Below, one piece after another: positions 56,360 to 64,000 of a stretch of 64,000 bases of DNA. Positions within the stretch are counted from its first letter, which is position 1. The number at the start of each line of letters is the position of its first letter. Source of the stretch: Terriglobia bacterium (GTDB lineage Bacteria; Acidobacteriota; Terriglobia; Bryobacterales; Bryobacteraceae); contig JAIQFS010000001.1 of assembly GCA_020073145.1 (NCBI GenBank), forward strand, positions 248,001 through 312,000, given 5' to 3'. A program made the position numbers and the translations under genes. The notes under the pieces are model-generated. The model searched no databases, was not told the origin of the DNA, and saw only the letters and a list, made by a program, of their open reading frames with translations.

Positions 56360-56405
56360 CGGGCCGGCGCTCCGATGTCCGCCGCGAACCACTGCCTCGA
56401 GCCAG

Positions 56406-56425
56406 CTAGCTTAGCTAGTTATAAT
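56406..56425 (+). promoter_or_regulatory. Promoter with adjacent inverted repeat, GT-C copy 2
   Basis: TATAAT (56420-56425) lies 23 bases before the ATG at 56449. A perfect inverted repeat, CTAGCT T AGCTAG (56406-56418), sits just upstream, in the -35 to -10 spacer, where a repressor could block polymerase. Confidence 0.45.
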
Positions 56426-56448
56426 TGACTTTCTGCAACTCCGCTTCC

Positions 56449-58893
56449 ATGGGTATGTTCCTCACAAATGCTGCTCTGTTGGTTGGAGTCCTACTCCTTT
56501 GGTCAGCCTGCGGATTGGGAGTCGTACTGGTCTGTTCCGCGCGAACTCGATTCATACATTGGCTTCTTCTTGCGCCACAGTTCGGATTACTGCTAATCGC
56601 GACTCTCGGAACCTTCCGGCTGGAGGCACTCCGCGTTCCCCTTAATCCGTGGATCGACTGCGGGTTGCTGACAGGGATAACCTCGGGTATCGTGATATGG
56701 CGTTGGAGGCAGTGCCGTCGGCGGTTTCGGCGCGCAATGTGGGGCTTGAAGATGGTCCGGCCTTGTTTGGTTTTCCTGATGTTCTGCGCCATCGTTTTCA
56801 GTAAGGGCGGCTTCGAGACCTTGTCCACGGGCTCTGATGAAGTCATGTACGGAATGCTTCAGCGGCAGATGATGGACCAGATGCATAGGGGGACTCCGCA
56901 AGACAATCCTATTCCGCGGCTGGACCACTATGTGACTGACTTTGCAGCCAAGAATCTGGTTTACCGGCGCACTTGGCGGCGAGGTCCGGATGTGTTGTCG
57001 GCCAGTTCCGCAATGCTGTTTGGGCTGTCGCCGGAACAGGTTTATCCAGTCACATTCTTCGGCCTGGCGATCGCGCTTGCCGGAAGCGTCCTTTTCCTCA
57101 TGCGGCATCTTTTCGGTATTCGGTCAGGAGTGGCGTGGCCTGCTCAGCTGTTTGTACTCTGTAGCGCAGCACTTTGGACACTCCAGATGCAAGGAAACTT
57201 CCACGATCTTGCCTCGTGGGCTGTCTTCCTGCTGCAGCCATGGTTCCTTTGGAGGGCGATTCATTCGCCCCGGAAAGCGCTTTTTCCTCTGGCTCTCCTG
57301 TTATCCGCGGCCTTCAGTTTCTACTATGAGCCGGTAATCATCTCGTTGTTTGTTCCCTTGGTTGTCGTAGTCACGCTCGAATTGGTGAGACGCCAAGCGA
57401 GCCTTAAACGAATAGGGCTTGTTATGCTCCTCACCGCATCGTCTGCCATCGCGCTGAACCCGTTTCTTCCGGCCAAACTCCACTTCGCTACGGTCATCGC
57501 GGTCGACGCCGGACTGAACACATTCCCGACGACTGACCCTCTGCAGCGCCCGGAACAAAATGCAATAGTCCTCAAGAATCCCCTGTCCACACTGAGGCAG
57601 TCGCTATCTGGCCTATACCAGACGGAGTGGTGGCCCTACTTCTGCGGAGTGCTGGCTGGGGCATTCCCAAGCATCGACATTACCAGACTCCACCAAGCCG
57701 TTCGGGAGTGGTCGTTTGGGATGCAGGGCTGGGGTTTTCTATCAGCGCTCGCTTTGGCTGCGTTGTCCGTAGGGGGCTGGCTCTGGGCGGGCCGGTGGAT
57801 GGGACTGGCGGGCGCTATTCCCTTACTCGGCTGGTTGTTCGCGGCGAACCTGTTCGTTCTGCAGAAACACTTTTTTACCTGGTACCGGGCGTCGATGTAT
57901 CTGATGCCGTTTCTTCTGGTAGGGCTCGCGCTGGCTTTCTGCAAGGGGCGGATGGCGTTGACCAGCCGTTCGTTGGGCGCTCGCATATTTGGATGGATCG
58001 GATTTCTAGCCGGACTGGTGTTCCTGTCCCTCAACGTATTTACTTCTACGGCCGTGGCGGCCTATGTCTTCCAACACAACCTGTGTGACGATGACCTTAT
58101 CCGCCGAACGAACCCTAACGGGCGCACATGGCAGCAGATGCGAGAAATCCTCGCGCAATCCGATAATCCTGTTTTGATCTCCGGCTACTCTGAACCGCCT
58201 CGAGTTTTATGGCTGGCGAGCGGGTTGCGGCCAATCGCGCACTTTTTGGGAAAATCGGTGAGTGATCAATGGCCGTTCGGCGCTCACGCGTCTCCCGACC
58301 TGCCACTGTGGCCGGTAGGCAATCCAACCGAATTGCAGCAGTGGTACTCGGTCTACTTCACACGGCTGTCATTGGACGAACTGGTTGGTGCCATGCGACG
58401 AGAGAACGAACCGTGGAACAAGATCTATCCGAAGTTCCTGAGAATCTCACAAGTGGCTGTCGTCCCCCCCAGAGGCGGCTATCCCGTCGAATGGCCGCCG
58501 CTCGAAGACGTGGTCCGTTCGGCGCGCATCCATTACAGGAACATCGGTGACATCGTATTCCGGCGAGAGCCCGCGATCCGGTTTCGAGGAGACGTGCTTG
58601 GGCGACTGGACCGAGATGACCGTGGGCTGTACCGTTGGATCGAGCCGCACGCCGTCGTCTCGTGGCTCCCTCCCGGGGAGGTCCGCGAGATTACGTTACG
58701 TTACGACGGCGCCCCTCGCGAATTGACCCTCTGGATCGGCGGAGAAGAGAAGAGTTTCACAGAAACAGCTGCAGACGGCACCGACACCCTCCGTGCCCGG
58801 ATCCCAGGATCCCTCCGCGTAGAGTTCCGGGCTTCGCGGCGTTTGAAAATCCGCGAGCTCGCTGCGGTTGGGGATCCAGGATGCAGCCGATGA
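56449..58893 (+). CDS. Large GT-C-like membrane protein, copy 2
   Basis: An 814-residue paralogue of the 53455-55893 product with the same topology and motifs: ETLSTGSDEVMYGM, TWRRGPDVLSASSAMLFG, QVYPVTFFGL, QMQGNFHDLASW, SGYSEPPRVLWLASGLRP and HFLGKSVSDQWPFG. The soluble tail differs more (EIVEL-type beta strands; GEVREITLRYDGAPRELTLW). It probably transfers sugars from a lipid carrier; acceptor unknown. The ATG at 56449 fits the TATAAT at 56420-56425. Its stop overlaps the second TPR gene (ATGA). Confidence 0.78.
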   Translation: MGMFLTNAALLVGVLLLWSACGLGVVLVCSARTRFIHWLLLAPQFGLLLIATLGTFRLEALRVPLNPWIDCGLLTGITSGIVIWRWRQCRRRFRRAMWGLKMVRPCLVFLMFCAIVFSKGGFETLSTGSDEVMYGMLQRQMMDQMHRGTPQDNPIPRLDHYVTDFAAKNLVYRRTWRRGPDVLSASSAMLFGLSPEQVYPVTFFGLAIALAGSVLFLMRHLFGIRSGVAWPAQLFVLCSAALWTLQMQGNFHDLASWAVFLLQPWFLWRAIHSPRKALFPLALLLSAAFSFYYEPVIISLFVPLVVVVTLELVRRQASLKRIGLVMLLTASSAIALNPFLPAKLHFATVIAVDAGLNTFPTTDPLQRPEQNAIVLKNPLSTLRQSLSGLYQTEWWPYFCGVLAGAFPSIDITRLHQAVREWSFGMQGWGFLSALALAALSVGGWLWAGRWMGLAGAIPLLGWLFAANLFVLQKHFFTWYRASMYLMPFLLVGLALAFCKGRMALTSRSLGARIFGWIGFLAGLVFLSLNVFTSTAVAAYVFQHNLCDDDLIRRTNPNGRTWQQMREILAQSDNPVLISGYSEPPRVLWLASGLRPIAHFLGKSVSDQWPFGAHASPDLPLWPVGNPTELQQWYSVYFTRLSLDELVGAMRRENEPWNKIYPKFLRISQVAVVPPRGGYPVEWPPLEDVVRSARIHYRNIGDIVFRREPAIRFRGDVLGRLDRDDRGLYRWIEPHAVVSWLPPGEVREITLRYDGAPRELTLWIGGEEKSFTETAADGTDTLRARIPGSLRVEFRASRRLKIRELAAVGDPGCSR

Positions 58894-59369
58894 CAGGGCC
58901 GCGAAATGGCCCGCTCGCTCTGGTCCGATACTGGTTTCTTGCGCCACTCCTGAGCCTGTGTATGGTGCTTGGCGTGCTAGTGGTCAGAACGCAACCGCCG
59001 GCCTCCGTTCCCTCACCCGCCGCCGATGCATTCTTTATCGCGGCCAACCGGCTGGCAGTTGCTGGAAAATTCATGGAGGCAATCCAGGCCTACCGGCAAG
59101 CACTTAGCGTAAAGCCAGACTTGGCTGACGCCCACTTCGCGATCGCAATGGCTCAGTCCCGGTGGGGGCGCCACGCAGAAGCAGTGGTCAGCCTCGAGAC
59201 GTTCCTCAAGCTCCGCCCAAACTCCGCCGATGCCTGGTTCGTTCTTGGTAACGAGGTCCGGAGCGCTGGAGGAGACAATCAGAAGGCCGCCAATGCCTTT
59301 CGGCAGGCTCTTCGGCTGAACCCGCGCCTTAAAGCTGCTGAAGCCAGTCTCAACCACCTCCGGGACTAG
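58890..59369 (+). CDS. Membrane-anchored TPR protein, copy 2
   Basis: A 159-residue protein with an N-terminal membrane segment ([18 protein letters not shown]) and three TPR units ([60 protein letters not shown]). It is the paralogue of 55898-56359. The ATG at 58890 overlaps the upstream stop; 58881 is an in-frame alternative. Confidence 0.82.
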   Translation: MTGPRNGPLALVRYWFLAPLLSLCMVLGVLVVRTQPPASVPSPAADAFFIAANRLAVAGKFMEAIQAYRQALSVKPDLADAHFAIAMAQSRWGRHAEAVVSLETFLKLRPNSADAWFVLGNEVRSAGGDNQKAANAFRQALRLNPRLKAAEASLNHLRD

Positions 59370-59537
59370 CTTGACCAGCGGTGTGGGCCAAGGCACTGTG
59401 CGCTCGATTGGGATCTGCCGAAGGTTTCTCGCGTCTCCTCATGAAGCTATCGCTCCGATGATTCATTTCCAGATCGTCCTGCACGAAATCCTCGCAGTCG
59501 ACCAGAATTGCCATTTTCGGGCGGGGGCGTGGCAGCT

Positions 59538-59543
59538 TACAAT
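59538..59543 (+). promoter_or_regulatory. Putative -10 (TACAAT) for the ABC exporter genes
   Basis: TACAAT lies 34 bases before the ATG at 59578. It overlaps an in-frame ATG at 59542, which argues against that earlier start. Confidence 0.35.
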
Positions 59544-59577
59544 GAGAATGCTTGCAGGTGCCCAAAAGCACAAACCC

Positions 59578-60342
59578 ATGTGGCGTGGTGACTATCTCTT
59601 TCTCCTCGAAAACCTGGTCCTGAAGGACTTCCGGATCCGCTACCGGAATATGTCCTTGGGCGTCTTGTGGTCTCTGCTGAATCCCCTGGTGATGATGGGC
59701 GTGCTTACCTTCGTCTTCACCCGGATTCAACGAAATGCCGACATCCAACAGTTTCCCGTCTTCGTTTTGTGCGGGCTCATTCCGTACAGTTTCTTTACTC
59801 TGGCATGGCTCACTGGCACCACGTCCATCACGGATAACACGGGCCTCATCAAGCGGGTTCCCGTTCCGCGCGAAGTGGTGCCAATCGCCGCAGTGCTTTC
59901 CAATTGCGTCCACCTCGGGATTCAGCTCCTGCTCCTGCTGTCGCTCGTCCTGGCCTTCGGGAATCCGATCAACATTCACTGGTTGTGGCTGCCCGTCGTG
60001 TGGGGACTCGACATCGTCTTTGTTTCCGGCATGGCCTTGCTGTCTTCGGCCATCTACGTGTACGTTCGCGATACCCGCTACGTCGTCGAATCCGCCAACG
60101 TGCTGCTGTTCTGGCTGGTTCCGATCTTCTACCCGTTCAGCGCGATTCCCGCGCGCTATGCGGACGTCTATCGCTTCAACCCCGTGGCTGCGGTCGTGCT
60201 GTCGTTGCGGAATATTCTGCTGGAGGGAAAAGCGCCGCTGCAATCGACGCTGGTCAATTTAACCATTGTCTCGGCCCTGGCGTTTGTGGCGGGTGTTCTG
60301 GTCTTCCGCCGACTGAAGGGCTCGTTCTACGAGCACATCTGA
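59578..60342 (+). CDS. Polysaccharide ABC transporter permease (Wzm type)
   Basis: A 254-residue ABC-2 permease that moves lipid-linked polysaccharide across the inner membrane. [20 protein letters not shown] and [20 protein letters not shown] are the family N-terminal signature; six hydrophobic segments follow and the C terminus is [32 protein letters not shown] is also typical. The ATG at 59578 gives the standard length. It shares one base with the next start. Confidence 0.92.
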   Translation: MWRGDYLFLLENLVLKDFRIRYRNMSLGVLWSLLNPLVMMGVLTFVFTRIQRNADIQQFPVFVLCGLIPYSFFTLAWLTGTTSITDNTGLIKRVPVPREVVPIAAVLSNCVHLGIQLLLLLSLVLAFGNPINIHWLWLPVVWGLDIVFVSGMALLSSAIYVYVRDTRYVVESANVLLFWLVPIFYPFSAIPARYADVYRFNPVAAVVLSLRNILLEGKAPLQSTLVNLTIVSALAFVAGVLVFRRLKGSFYEHI

Positions 60343-61100
60343 TGTCCATGCCCGTCATCCGGTTCGACCAGGTTTCGAAATACTTCCACCGGCATGCCCG
60401 GCAGATGCTGCTGCGCGAGCGCCTCCTCAGTGCCTTCCATCCGGCGTCGCCGGAGCGCTTTTATGCTCTGCGAGACGTCTCCTTTTCGGTCAATCGCGGA
60501 GAGAGCCTCGCGATCATCGGCCACAATGGCGCGGGGAAGAGCACACTGCTCAATATTGCCACCAGCTTGTGTAAGCCGAGCGCCGGGAGGGTCGACATGA
60601 GGGGCCGCGTCGCTCCCCTGCTCGAGTTGGGCGCCGGCTTCCACCCGGATCTCACGGGCACCGAAAACGTCTCCATCAACGCCTCCTTGCTGGGGATGAC
60701 GCGCCGCCAGGCGCGCGCCTGGCTCGACCAGATCGTGGAGTTCGCCGAACTCCGCGATTTCATGGAGGAGCCGCTTCGCACTTTCTCCTCGGGTATGGTC
60801 ATGCGTCTGGCCTTCTCGATCGCCGTCAGCGTCGATCCCGACATCCTCGTGATCGATGAAGTCTTGGGGGTGGGCGATCAGAATTTCTCCAATAAATGCG
60901 TGGAGAGGATCTCGGCGTTCCGGCGCGCCGGCAAAACGTTGCTGTGCGTCTCGCACTCGCTCGATACCCTGGAACAGCTGTGCGACCACGCGCTCTGGCT
61001 CGAGCACGGAGGGGTTCGCCAGATGGGTGCGGCCGGGCCTGTGATTCAGGCTTACCGCGAATCGTCCCCCGCGCACTCCACCGCCAATCCGCAGGTGTGA
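60342..61100 (+). CDS. Polysaccharide ABC transporter ATP-binding protein (Wzt type, short)
   Basis: A 252-residue ATPase partner of the Wzm-like permease. Walker A is [34 protein letters not shown] is the family-specific segment, [18 protein letters not shown] is the signature region and [13 protein letters not shown] is Walker [21 protein letters not shown] contains the switch histidine. The protein stops after the nucleotide-binding domain, so it lacks the C-terminal carbohydrate-binding domain of O-antigen Wzt proteins that read chain ends. Confidence 0.94.
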   Translation: MSMPVIRFDQVSKYFHRHARQMLLRERLLSAFHPASPERFYALRDVSFSVNRGESLAIIGHNGAGKSTLLNIATSLCKPSAGRVDMRGRVAPLLELGAGFHPDLTGTENVSINASLLGMTRRQARAWLDQIVEFAELRDFMEEPLRTFSSGMVMRLAFSIAVSVDPDILVIDEVLGVGDQNFSNKCVERISAFRRAGKTLLCVSHSLDTLEQLCDHALWLEHGGVRQMGAAGPVIQAYRESSPAHSTANPQV

Positions 61101-61121
61101 AGTCCCGCCGCGCCGGAATGC

Positions 61122-61127
61122 TACAAT
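61122..61127 (+). promoter_or_regulatory. Putative -10 (TACAAT) for gmd
   Basis: GGAATGCTACAATG resembles the POT gene promoter (GGAATGCTACACTG at 27500-27513). It would give gmd a leader of about 37 bases. Confidence 0.35.
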
Positions 61128-61170
61128 GCGGGTTCGCCCGAGGGGCACGGGCTCCGTTGCCCATTGCACT

Positions 61171-62193
61171 ATGCCTAAGGCTTTGATTACCGGCATCACC
61201 GGGCAGGATGGATCCTACCTCGCGGAATTCTTGAGCGCGAAGGGCTACGAGATCCACGGCTTGAAGCGGCGCTCTTCTTCGTTCAATACCGATCGCGTCG
61301 ACCACCTGTACGAGGATCTTCATAAGTCGGGCGCCAAGTTCTTCCTTCACTTTGCCGACCTGAGCGACGCCAGTTCCTTGGCCTGGTGCCTGGCCGATAT
61401 CCGCCCGGACGAAATCTATAACCTCGGAGCGCAGAGTCACGTCAAGGTGAGTTTCGATATTCCGGAGTACACCTCGGACGTGGTGGCCTTGGGGACGGTC
61501 CGGCTGCTGGAAGCCATCCGGCGGATCGGGCTAAAGTGCCGTTTCTATCAGGCTTCATCGAGCGAAATGTTCGGAAGCACGTTACCGCCGCAGAGCGAAG
61601 CCACCCGGTTTCATCCCCGGAGCCCCTATGGTTGCGCCAAGGTATTTGCCCACCAGATCGCGGTGAACTATCGCGAGAGCTATGGCCTGCACGCCTCGTG
61701 TGGCATCCTGTTCAACCACGAGTCGCCCCGCCGCGGCGAAACTTTCGTCACCCGCAAGATCAGCCGCGCCGTGGCGCACATCCGTCTCGGCTTGCAGGAT
61801 CAGCTGTACCTGGGCAACCTCGAGGCGCGCCGCGATTGGGGATTTGCCGGCGATTTCGTCGAGGCCATGTGGGCCATGCTGCAGCAGGATCAACCCGATG
61901 ACTACGTCATTGGCACCGGAGAAGCGCACTCGGTGGGAGAGTTCGCCGAGGCCGCCTTCGCGCACGCCGGCCTGGACTGGCGAAAATACGTGAAAGTCGA
62001 CCCGAGGTACTACCGGCCCGCGGAAGTGGACGATCTGCGCGCCGATGCCTCCAAGGCGCACCGCGTTTTGGGATGGCGGCCTCGCGTGAGCTTTCCGGAG
62101 CTGGTCCGCATGATGGTCGATGCCGATCTGGCGGCGCTCGAGCGCAAGCTCAAGGGCGGCATGGAAGCCGTGGCCCTCACCAAGGAACGGTAG
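61171..62193 (+). CDS. gmd: GDP-mannose 4,6-dehydratase
   Basis: GMD makes GDP-4-keto-6-deoxymannose, the precursor of GDP-fucose, GDP-rhamnose and related sugars. The 340-residue protein starts [19 protein letters not shown] (NADP motif), then [26 protein letters not shown] and [12 protein letters not shown] hold the catalytic Thr/Ser region and Tyr-x3-Lys. [18 protein letters not shown] and [17 protein letters not shown] are GMD-specific. The next gene starts three bases later. Confidence 0.96.
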   Translation: MPKALITGITGQDGSYLAEFLSAKGYEIHGLKRRSSSFNTDRVDHLYEDLHKSGAKFFLHFADLSDASSLAWCLADIRPDEIYNLGAQSHVKVSFDIPEYTSDVVALGTVRLLEAIRRIGLKCRFYQASSSEMFGSTLPPQSEATRFHPRSPYGCAKVFAHQIAVNYRESYGLHASCGILFNHESPRRGETFVTRKISRAVAHIRLGLQDQLYLGNLEARRDWGFAGDFVEAMWAMLQQDQPDDYVIGTGEAHSVGEFAEAAFAHAGLDWRKYVKVDPRYYRPAEVDDLRADASKAHRVLGWRPRVSFPELVRMMVDADLAALERKLKGGMEAVALTKER

Positions 62194-62196
62194 GCG

Positions 62197-63174
62197 ATGG
62201 AGGGAAACGCCAGTCCCGCCAAGCTCGATCTCCGGCCGCGGCGCATTCTGGTCACCGGCGGCGGCGGGTTTCTCGGGTCCCACTTGGTGGAGCGCCTCCG
62301 CCAGCACGGATGCCAACATGTGGCCGCGCCGCGCAAGCGGGACTTCGACCTGACGAATGCCGATGCCATCGAGCGCCTCTTTGCCGAATCCCGGCCCGAG
62401 GTGGTCATCCACGCGGCCGCTTCGGTGGGCGGCATCGGCGCGAACCGCGAAAACCCAGGGCGCTTCTTTTACGAAAATGCCATCATGGGCATCCAGTTGA
62501 TCGAGGCTTGCCGCCGCCACAAGGTCGAAAAGACCGTCGTGCTGGGCACCATCTGCGCCTATCCCAAGTTCACCCCCGTGCCCTTTCGGGAAGATGCCCT
62601 CTGGGATGGGTACCCGGAAGAAACCAACGCCCCGTACGGCATCGCCAAAAAGGCTCTGCTGGTGCAATGTCAGGGATACCGGCAACAATACGGAATGAAC
62701 GCCGTCTTCCTGCTGCCCGTGAACCTGTACGGACCGCGTGACAACTTCGATTTGAACTCTTCGCACGTGATCCCGGCGCTGATTCGCAAGTGCGTGGAAG
62801 CGCAGGATCGCGGAGCCGTGGAAATCACGCTGTGGGGGGACGGCTCGCCCACCCGCGAGTTCCTGTATGTGGAAGACGCCGCGGAAGCCATCGTCATGGC
62901 CACCGAGTCGTACAACCACGCGGACCCGGTGAACCTCGGAAGCGGAGAGGAAATCCCCATTCGCCGTTTAGCCGAAAAAATTGCCGCGCTCACCGGCTTC
63001 ACCGGCCGGATGGTCTGGGACACCGCCAAGCCCAATGGACAGCCGCGCCGCTGCCTGGACGTGAGCCGCGCGGCCCTCGAGTTCGGCTTCCGCGCGCGCA
63101 CCGGTCTGGACGCCGGCCTGCGCGCGACGCTCGATTGGTACCGAAGCCATCGGGCGGCGCCACTGGTCGTCTGA
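62197..63174 (+). CDS. fcl: GDP-L-fucose synthase-like epimerase/reductase
   Basis: A 325-residue SDR-superfamily protein that, next to gmd, most likely converts GDP-4-keto-6-deoxymannose to GDP-L-fucose. [18 protein letters not shown] is the NADP motif. [60 protein letters not shown] (Tyr-x3-Lys) and [17 protein letters not shown] are characteristic. The N terminus has about 14 extra residues. A related specificity (another 6-deoxyhexose) is possible. Confidence 0.9.
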   Translation: MEGNASPAKLDLRPRRILVTGGGGFLGSHLVERLRQHGCQHVAAPRKRDFDLTNADAIERLFAESRPEVVIHAAASVGGIGANRENPGRFFYENAIMGIQLIEACRRHKVEKTVVLGTICAYPKFTPVPFREDALWDGYPEETNAPYGIAKKALLVQCQGYRQQYGMNAVFLLPVNLYGPRDNFDLNSSHVIPALIRKCVEAQDRGAVEITLWGDGSPTREFLYVEDAAEAIVMATESYNHADPVNLGSGEEIPIRRLAEKIAALTGFTGRMVWDTAKPNGQPRRCLDVSRAALEFGFRARTGLDAGLRATLDWYRSHRAAPLVV

Positions 63175-63187
63175 TCGACCGCGCGTC

Positions 63188-63925
63188 TCAGGCCCGCGCC
63201 GCCTGGAATAAGAGCGCCGCCCCGAGCAGGACCAGCGCCACATGGACATAAAGCAGGAATCGCGGTCCGTCCAAACGCCGGTTGAGGGCGCGGCCGAGCA
63301 CGATGGCTCCCAGGACCACGGGCAAGGAATACAGGTAATACCGGCTGACTTGCACCGTCCAGTATCCGGTCACCCAGTAGCCGCCCATCACCGCCATGCT
63401 GGCCGGCAAGAAGTAACCTTGCAGGGTGGCCCGGAAGTGAATGGGAGACCATTTCCGGAGGGAGCCGTAAATCACTAGCGGCGGCCCGTTCATGCCGTAG
63501 GCGCCGCCCAGGATGCCGGCCCCAAAGCCAAACAGCCACGCCAGCCGGTCATTGCGCAATTCCTCGCGCCCCGGATTCGCGAGGAAGTACACCGAGAAGG
63601 CGATAATCACCACTCCCAGGATGGCTTTCACCAACCCTTCCGACGCGGTCTTCAACAAGACGAGGCCGAGCGGGATGCCGAGCACCGTCGAAAGCACCAG
63701 CCGGCCGGCGCTGCCCGCATGCACCTTCCGCCAGTCTTCGATCATCACGATGCCGGCAACTGTGATCGAGACCAGTGCCGCCACCGGCGCCGCGACCTCA
63801 ACCGGCATCAGTAGTGCGAGCAGGGGTACCGCGAACAAAGCCTCGCCGAATCCAAAGGTCGAACGAATGAGGGTGGCGAGGAACAGAACGGCGGGGACGG
63901 CCAGCGTGGCGATGGAGAGACTCAT
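63188..63925 (-). CDS. TauE/SafE-family membrane permease
   Basis: A 245-residue integral membrane protein of the sulfite exporter TauE/SafE family, which moves small organic or sulfur anions. It has about eight hydrophobic segments and the family signature STFGFGEALFAVPLLALLMP near the N terminus, repeated as GFGAGILGGAYGMNGPPLVI in the second half. Its ATG overlaps the stop of mnmE (ATGA), so it is probably coupled to it. Substrate unknown. Confidence 0.9.
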   Translation of the reverse strand: MSLSIATLAVPAVLFLATLIRSTFGFGEALFAVPLLALLMPVEVAAPVAALVSITVAGIVMIEDWRKVHAGSAGRLVLSTVLGIPLGLVLLKTASEGLVKAILGVVIIAFSVYFLANPGREELRNDRLAWLFGFGAGILGGAYGMNGPPLVIYGSLRKWSPIHFRATLQGYFLPASMAVMGGYWVTGYWTVQVSRYYLYSLPVVLGAIVLGRALNRRLDGPRFLLYVHVALVLLGAALLFQAARA

Positions 63926-64000
63926 TTGCCGATGCAGAAGGTGGAGAAGATCCGGTTCAGGATATCATCCGCGGTGGTGGCGCCGGTGATCGCGTCCATG
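63922..64000 (-). CDS. mnmE: MnmE (tRNA modification GTPase), C-terminal fragment
   Basis: Only the last 25 codons are in the window. They end ADDILNRIFSTFCIGK, matching the invariant MnmE/TrmE C terminus (DILxxIFSxFCIGK), whose cysteine and lysine are needed for wobble-uridine modification together with MnmG. The stop codon overlaps the TauE/SafE start. Confidence 0.9.
   Translation of the reverse strand, partial: MDAITGATTADDILNRIFSTFCIGK

Overview
The window looks like chromosomal DNA from an Acidobacteriota bacterium close to Solibacter/Bryobacter. The evidence is a secreted protein ending in a domain of the Solibacter C-terminal type (24514-26970), an Oar-like carboxypeptidase-regulatory/TonB receptor (34136-37723), Tat-signal Gfo/Idh and TIM-barrel oxidoreductase-type proteins, SMP-30 and sorbosone-dehydrogenase-like secreted propellers, and high G+C. 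I saw no rRNA, tRNA, CRISPR array, transposase or integrase. This placement is inference from gene content; no search was run.

Layout. 0-6.3 kb: dnaB with a coupled cupin gene (minus), a DUF421 membrane protein, an HpcH/HpaI aldolase, an outer-membrane-type protein, and a PduS/PduT-like redox pair normally found with bacterial microcompartments. 6.3-13.3 kb: a secreted SnoaL-like protein, then a tightly packed plus-strand run: Gfo/Idh/MocA protein, acyl-CoA dehydrogenase, a MeaB GTPase fused to methylmalonyl-CoA epimerase, MTA phosphorylase, a GT9-like protein and a CobB-type sirtuin. 13.4-24.5 kb: murI, SMP-30-like protein, aldehyde dehydrogenase, PEBP-like protein, purS, glmS, a STAS protein, thrS followed by a UvrC-like remnant, and an ECF sigma/anti-sigma pair. 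24.5-40.4 kb: the Solibacter-type secreted protein, a divergent cupin/POT transporter pair, a TIM-barrel protein, a hutU-hutG-like-hutI operon, the large TonB receptor, a Lys-rich small protein, a sugar dehydrogenase with a clear terminator and a P-loop NTPase. 40.4-47.6 kb: a cytochrome c/helix-hairpin-helix fusion, a methyltransferase, a three-gene cassette of unknown function (including a 45-residue exported peptide), citrate synthase, a YbaK-like deacylase and an SDR. 47.6-63.2 kb: a surface-polysaccharide region with a nucleotide-sugar dehydrogenase homologue lacking its catalytic cysteine, a GT-C-like membrane protein with an FG-GAP-like tail, GT2 and methyltransferase genes, a tandem duplication of a membrane protein plus TPR protein, a Wzm/Wzt ABC exporter, gmd and a GDP-fucose synthase gene. 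63.2-64 kb: a TauE/SafE permease and the last codons of mnmE.

Two habits recur. Many neighbouring genes overlap by ATGA/GTGA, implying translational coupling. Several genes have a -10-like hexamer 7-9 bases before the start codon and no Shine-Dalgarno sequence, implying leaderless transcripts; these promoters also settle some start codons (for example 40926 and 17540). The observations I rate highest are the MeaB-epimerase fusion in a run with a YxxR sirtuin, the orphan PduS/PduT pair, the 43.9-42.1 kb cassette encoding a DHH-like/pseudo-receiver protein, and the duplicated GT-C/TPR module.
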